NCBI GenBank assembly: GCA_900555665.1 | Contig: USLX01000076.1 | Coordinates: 1 to 8,445 of the forward strand | Direction of reading: 5' to 3' | DNA length: 8,445 bases | Source of the DNA: an uncultured Eubacteriales bacterium | GTDB taxonomy: Bacteria > Bacillota > Clostridia > Oscillospirales > Oscillospiraceae | In this document: positions 5,321 to 8,445 of the stretch, piece after piece | How positions within the stretch are numbered: position 1 is the first letter of the stretch | Layout of the letters: every line of letters begins with the position of its first letter | The notes under the pieces: model-generated | What the model was told of the DNA's origin: nothing | What the model saw: only the letters and a program-made list of their open reading frames with translations | The model's database searches: none | Translations under genes and position numbers: made by a program

Positions 5321-6247
5321 ATGAAGCATGTTTTTATCATCAACCCCGCTGCGGGGAAATATGATCATACCGAAGAATATTCTGGCCGGATCGCGGCGGC
5401 GTGTGCGTCGCGGGGGCTGGATTATGAGATCTGCGTGTCGGAAGAGCCCGGCGGCTGCCGCGATTTGGCCAGGGAGGCTGCATCGCGTGGCGGAGAGGTT
5501 CGGATCTACGCCTGCGGCGGCGATGGGACGCTCAACGAGGTGGTAAACGGCGTGGTGGGCTTCGACAACGTAGCGGTGACGCATTTCCCGGGCGGCTCGG
5601 GCAACGACACGATCAAGATCTTCTCCGATCCCGCCGCGTTCACCGACCTTGACCGGCTGCTGGACGCAGAGGAGGCGCGCTTCGACCTCATCCGCTGCAA
5701 TGGCAGCTATGCGCTCAATGTGCTCTCCGTCGGACTCGACGCCCGCATCGGCACGGACATCGCCCGCTACAAGCGGCTTCCGTTCGTGACCGGCAAGGGG
5801 GCCTACATTCTCTCCACGATCAACAACCTCTTCCGTGGCATCAGCCAGCACTACCGCGTCACGCTCGACGGTGCGGAAACCGTCGAGGGCCAGCAGACCA
5901 TGATCTGCATCTGCAATGGCCGCTGGTACGGCGGCAGCTTCAATCCCGTGCCGGAGGCGGAGCCGGATGACGGGCTGCTCGATGTGCTGATCGTGGAAAA
6001 GGTCAACCTGCTCCAGGTCGCGGGCGTCATCGGCAAATATCAGAAGGGGCGCTATGCCGACTATCCGCAGCTCATCCGCCGCGTCCGCTGCCGCACCGTC
6101 CGCATCGAGTGCGAGCGGGAGAACGTCGTTAACGTCGACGGCGAAGCCATCCGCACCGCCGATGCGCAGATTGAGCTGATTCCGCAGGCCATCCGCTTCT
6201 TCTATCCGCGCGGGCTGACCTATCGCTGCGAGAATTCACAAAAATGA
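5321..6247 (+). CDS. Diacylglycerol kinase / YegS-like lipid kinase
   Basis: The protein has 308 residues, typical for bacterial DagK/YegS/LCB5-type kinases, which phosphorylate diacylglycerol or related lipids with ATP at the membrane surface and recycle diacylglycerol into phospholipid synthesis. It shows the N-terminal NPAAGK (8-13), the nucleotide-binding GGDGTLNEVVNG (66-77), the PGGSGND loop (90-96; PxGTGND in many relatives), GLDARIG (138-144), the C-terminal PDDGLLDV (215-222) and VNVDGE (271-276). No membrane helix or signal peptide is present. The start is ATG 5321, preceded by AAAAGGAGAA (5301-5310). An in-frame ATG at 5267 would add 18 basic residues without homologous character and has no good binding site. 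The stop codon lies inside an inverted repeat just before the groESL promoter. The lipid specificity is not deducible. Confidence 0.92.
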   Translation: MKHVFIINPAAGKYDHTEEYSGRIAAACASRGLDYEICVSEEPGGCRDLAREAASRGGEVRIYACGGDGTLNEVVNGVVGFDNVAVTHFPGGSGNDTIKIFSDPAAFTDLDRLLDAEEARFDLIRCNGSYALNVLSVGLDARIGTDIARYKRLPFVTGKGAYILSTINNLFRGISQHYRVTLDGAETVEGQQTMICICNGRWYGGSFNPVPEAEPDDGLLDVLIVEKVNLLQVAGVIGKYQKGRYADYPQLIRRVRCRTVRIECERENVVNVDGEAIRTADAQIELIPQAIRFFYPRGLTYRCENSQK

Positions 6248-6263
6248 CATAAGTTTTTGTGAA
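6235..6263. repeat. Perfect 10-base inverted repeat across the lipid kinase stop codon
   Basis: TTCACAAAAA (6235-6244) and TTTTTGTGAA (6254-6263) are perfect complements around a nine-base centre that begins with the kinase stop codon TGA (6245-6247). The repeat ends seven bases before the -35 box of groESL. It could be a weak terminator for the kinase, an upstream operator or UP-like element for groESL, or chance in AT-rich sequence. No T-run follows the second arm. Confidence 0.6.
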
Positions 6264-6270
6264 AAAGCCC

Positions 6271-6298
6271 TTGACTTTTTCGCCGCCATGGGTATTAT
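6271..6298 (+). promoter_or_regulatory. Sigma-A promoter of the groES-groEL operon
   Basis: TTGACT (6271-6276), a 16-base spacer and TATTAT (6293-6298). Transcription would start near 6305, directly before the CIRCE operator, which is the classic arrangement for HrcA repression. The leader to the groES start codon is about 85 bases. Confidence 0.8.
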
Positions 6299-6306
6299 AT
6301 AAGTTG

Positions 6307-6333
6307 TTAGCACTCAGATACGATGAGTGCTAA
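6307..6333. promoter_or_regulatory. CIRCE operator (HrcA binding site)
   Basis: TTAGCACTC (6307-6315), nine bases, GAGTGCTAA (6325-6333). This is a perfect match to the CIRCE consensus, including the nine-base spacer. HrcA binds it and represses chaperone operons until heat or misfolded protein occupies GroE. It overlaps the expected transcription start. The hrcA gene itself is not in the window. Confidence 0.97.
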
Positions 6334-6388
6334 AACGAAACGTAAACAAGGCTGCGCGGCAGCCACACCATACAGGAGGTAATTTGTT

Positions 6389-6661
6389 ATGAAACTGATG
6401 CCATTGGCTGACAATGTTGTGCTCAAGCGCTTTGAGGCGGAGGAAAAGACCGCGTCGGGCATCATCCTTTCCACGGCAACCAAGGAAAAGTCCGCGCTGT
6501 GCGAGGTCGTCGCTGTCGGCCCCGGCAAGAAGGACGAGCCGATGACCGTAAAAGTCGGCCAGAAGGTTCTCACCGCAAAGTTTGGCGGCCAGGAGATCAA
6601 GCTGGACGAGCAGGACTATATGGTCTGCAAGCTCAGCGAGATTCTGGCAGTTGTGGAATAA
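6389..6661 (+). CDS. groES: GroES co-chaperonin (Hsp10)
   Basis: The protein has 90 residues, somewhat shorter than the usual 94-97. GroES forms the heptameric lid of the GroEL folding chamber. The fold is recognisable: N-terminal PLADNVVLKR, the mobile loop that docks on GroEL (about residues 17-36, with SGIIL in place of the common GGIVL), GEVVAVGPG-like CEVVAVGPGKK, FGGQEIK and the C-terminal SEILAVVE. The segment after the mobile loop is abbreviated, which accounts for the short length. Two normally well-conserved positions differ: N9 where Arg is usual in the DRV motif, and Glu instead of Asp in the terminal DILA motif. The ATG at 6389 has AGGAGGT at 6374-6380. It is the first gene of a CIRCE-controlled operon, 23 bases before groEL. 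Confidence 0.97.
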   Translation: MKLMPLADNVVLKRFEAEEKTASGIILSTATKEKSALCEVVAVGPGKKDEPMTVKVGQKVLTAKFGGQEIKLDEQDYMVCKLSEILAVVE

Positions 6662-6684
6662 GGAAGTAAAGGAGTAATACAACT

Positions 6685-8328
6685 ATGGCAAAGCAGATTG
6701 TTTATGGCGAAGAGGCCCGCAAGGCCCTTCTGGCTGGCATTGACCAGCTTGCAAATACCGTCAAAGTTACCCTCGGCCCGAAGGGCCGCAACGTTGTCCT
6801 CGGCAAGAAGTACGGCGCTCCGCTGGTCACCAATGACGGCGTGACGATCGCAAAGGACGTTGAGCTCGAGGATGCGTTCGAGAACATGGGCGCACAGCTG
6901 GTGCGCGAAGTCGCCACCAAGACGAACGACGTCGCCGGCGACGGCACCACCACCGCCACCCTGCTCGCGCAGGCCATCGTCCATGAGGGCTTGAAGAACG
7001 TCTCCGCCGGTGCGAACCCCATGGTCATGCGCAAAGGCATCGAGAAGGCTGTCGCCGTCACGGTCGACGCCATCAAGGCGAACGCGGAAGTCATCAAGGG
7101 TTCCGACGACATCGCCCGTGTCGGCGCTGTCTCCTCCGGCGACGAGACCGTCGGCAAGCTGATTGCCGAGGCCATGGAGAAGGTTTCCACGTCCGGCGTC
7201 ATCACCATCGAAGAGTCCAAGACCGCTGAGACCGGTCTGGAAGTTGTCGAAGGCATGCAGTTCGACCGCGGCTATATCTCCCCCTACATGGTCACCGACA
7301 CCGAGAAAATGGAAGCTGTTGTCGACGATCCGTATATCCTGATCACCGACAAGAAGATCTCCTCGATTCAGGAGATTCTGCCCCTGCTCGAGCAGATTGT
7401 CAAGACCGGCAAGAAGCTGGTCATCATTGCGGAGGATGTCGAGGGCGACGCCCTGGCCACCCTGCTGGTCAACCGCCTGCGCGGCAGCTTCACCTGCGTC
7501 TGCGTCAAGGCTCCTGGCTTCGGCGACCGCCGCAAGGAAATGCTGAAGGATATCGCCGTTCTCACCGGCGGCACCTATATCGCCAGTGACCTCAACATGA
7601 ACCTGCCCGACACGCAGATCTCCGATCTGGGCCGTGCCCGCCAGGTGAAGGTCAGCAAGGACAACACCGTCATCGTCGACGGCTGCGGCGACGCGAACGC
7701 CATCAAGGCGCGTGTGGCCGAGATCAAGAACACGCTGGCTGTTACCACGTCTGACTATGACAAGGAAAAGCTGCAGGAGCGTCTTGCGAAGCTGTCCGGA
7801 GGCGTGGCCGTCATCAAGGTCGGCGCGCAGACCGAAGTTGCCATGAAGGAGCAGAAGCTCCGCGTCGAGGATGCCCTGAACGCGACCCGCGCGGCCGTGG
7901 AGGAAGGCATTGTCGCCGGCGGCGGCACGGCGTTCGTCAACGCGATCCCGGCTGTCGAGAAGCTGGTTGCCAAGCTCTCTGGCGATGAGAAGACCGGCGC
8001 GCAGATCATTGCCAAGGCCCTGCAGGCCCCGATCCGCCAGATCGCGGAGAACGCAGGCGTCGACGGCTCGATCATCTATGAGAAGATCCGCTCGTCCCGC
8101 AAGGTCGGCTATGGCTACAATGCCTACACCGAGACCTTCTGCGACATGATCCCCGCCGGCATCGTCGACCCGACCAAGGTCACCCGTACGGCGCTCGAGA
8201 ACGCGGCGTCCATCGCGTCCTGCGTCCTGACGACCGAGTCCCTCGTGGCCGACAAGCCCGATCCCCAGGCTGACGCGGCCATGGCGGCTGCCGCAGCCCA
8301 GGGCGGCGGCATGGGCGGCATGTACTAA
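6685..8328 (+). CDS. groEL: GroEL chaperonin (Hsp60)
   Basis: The protein has 547 residues, full length. GroEL assembles into two stacked seven-member rings that bind unfolded proteins and fold them in an ATP-driven cycle with GroES. The key nucleotide-site elements are all present: TLGPKGRNVVL (29-39), D51 in NDGVTIAKD, GDGTTT with D86 (85-90), and the hydrolysis Asp D396 within RVEDALNATRAAVEEG, followed by GIVAGGG. The apical-domain segment YISPYMVTD (198-205) and KAPGFGDRRKEML (275-287) are typical. The tail ends in the flexible GGGMGGMY. GSFTCVCVKAPGF resembles Oscillospiraceae homologues (from memory). The ATG at 6685 has AAAGGAG at 6668-6674. It is the second gene of the CIRCE operon and is followed by a strong terminator. 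Confidence 0.99.
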   Translation: MAKQIVYGEEARKALLAGIDQLANTVKVTLGPKGRNVVLGKKYGAPLVTNDGVTIAKDVELEDAFENMGAQLVREVATKTNDVAGDGTTTATLLAQAIVHEGLKNVSAGANPMVMRKGIEKAVAVTVDAIKANAEVIKGSDDIARVGAVSSGDETVGKLIAEAMEKVSTSGVITIEESKTAETGLEVVEGMQFDRGYISPYMVTDTEKMEAVVDDPYILITDKKISSIQEILPLLEQIVKTGKKLVIIAEDVEGDALATLLVNRLRGSFTCVCVKAPGFGDRRKEMLKDIAVLTGGTYIASDLNMNLPDTQISDLGRARQVKVSKDNTVIVDGCGDANAIKARVAEIKNTLAVTTSDYDKEKLQERLAKLSGGVAVIKVGAQTEVAMKEQKLRVEDALNATRAAVEEGIVAGGGTAFVNAIPAVEKLVAKLSGDEKTGAQIIAKALQAPIRQIAENAGVDGSIIYEKIRSSRKVGYGYNAYTETFCDMIPAGIVDPTKVTRTALENAASIASCVLTTESLVADKPDPQADAAMAAAAAQGGGMGGMY

Positions 8329-8360
8329 GCCGTAAAATCTTAAAAGTGTCCCATCCATCC

Positions 8361-8394
8361 AACAGCGCCGGTGCTTTCGCACCGGCGCTGTTTT
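8361..8394 (+). terminator. Rho-independent terminator of groES-groEL
   Basis: A perfect 14-base-pair stem, AACAGCGCCGGTGC/GCACCGGCGCTGTT (8361-8374 with 8379-8392), with a TTTC loop and a T-run (8391-8394) ending in TTTTATACT. It lies 32 bases after the groEL stop codon. Confidence 0.93.
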
Positions 8395-8410
8395 ATACTG
8401 ATATTCAATT

Positions 8411-8441
8411 AAAAACGTTCATTCATGGAATGGAAGTTTTT
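8411..8441. terminator. Second, AT-rich hairpin with T-runs on both sides
   Basis: AAAAACGTTCATTC pairs with GAATGGAAGTTTTT (8411-8424 with 8428-8441) with one mismatch and one G-U pair around an ATG loop. It ends in TTTTT on the plus strand and, read from the minus strand, also ends in TTTTTAATT. It may be a backup terminator or the terminator of a convergent gene beyond the window. The low GC content makes efficiency uncertain. Confidence 0.4.
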
Positions 8442-8445
8442 AATA

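Noticed and set aside
6616..8382. Minus-strand open frame of 588 codons covering all of groEL
   Set aside because: It is longer than groEL but exactly antisense to it, with a composition (rich in Asp, Gly, Leu, Arg, His) that follows from the strong codon bias of groEL. It has no ribosome binding site or promoter of its own. Such antisense frames are a known artefact in GC-rich chaperone genes.
1..8445. Search for tRNA genes, CRISPR arrays, insertion sequences, phage or defence genes
   Set aside because: No cloverleaf-like segment, regularly spaced repeats, transposase or recombinase motifs, or terminal inverted repeats with target duplications were seen on either strand.

Overview
The window is an ordinary chromosomal stretch of a GC-rich anaerobic Firmicute, most probably a gut clostridium near the Oscillospiraceae. 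This rests on strong AAGGAGG ribosome binding sites, sigma-A style promoters with 17-base spacers, a CIRCE operator before groESL, clostridial-type MATE, OadG, YpsC-like and DagK-like proteins, and GC-rich multi-hairpin repeats of a kind common in that group. The taxonomic call is an inference; no rRNA or other marker settles it.

Layout. Positions 1-275 hold no convincing gene but carry two copies of a three-hairpin GC-rich repeat. A textbook promoter (276-304) then drives a MATE-family multidrug exporter (351-1733). A separate short gene (1846-2199) encodes an OadG-type small subunit of a sodium-pumping decarboxylase, without its partner subunits. A long hairpin at 2207-2244 serves as terminator for this gene and, from the other strand, for the convergent operon. 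That minus-strand operon reads NfeD-like protein (3881-3429), SPFH/band-7 protein (3372-2446) and a 64-residue DUF6440-like protein (2444-2250), from a good promoter at 3908-3936. A divergent promoter (3970-3998) drives a THUMP-domain RNA methyltransferase (4045-5157). After a 163-base gap with a third copy of the hairpin repeat comes a diacylglycerol/lipid kinase (5321-6247). Last is the HrcA/CIRCE-controlled groES-groEL chaperonin operon (6271-8394), closed by a strong terminator.

How the genes relate. NfeD and SPFH proteins form a known membrane-scaffold pair, and the DUF6440-like gene starts one base after the SPFH stop codon, so it is probably translationally coupled to it. GroES and GroEL form the folding chamber. 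The other genes are single-gene units of housekeeping or transport function.

I see no mobile element, CRISPR array, phage or defence gene. I do not see a clear previously undescribed system. The best leads are the third gene of the NfeD/SPFH operon, the hairpin-swapping repeat, the orphan OadG, a perfect inverted repeat just upstream of the groESL promoter, and an unusual short GroES.
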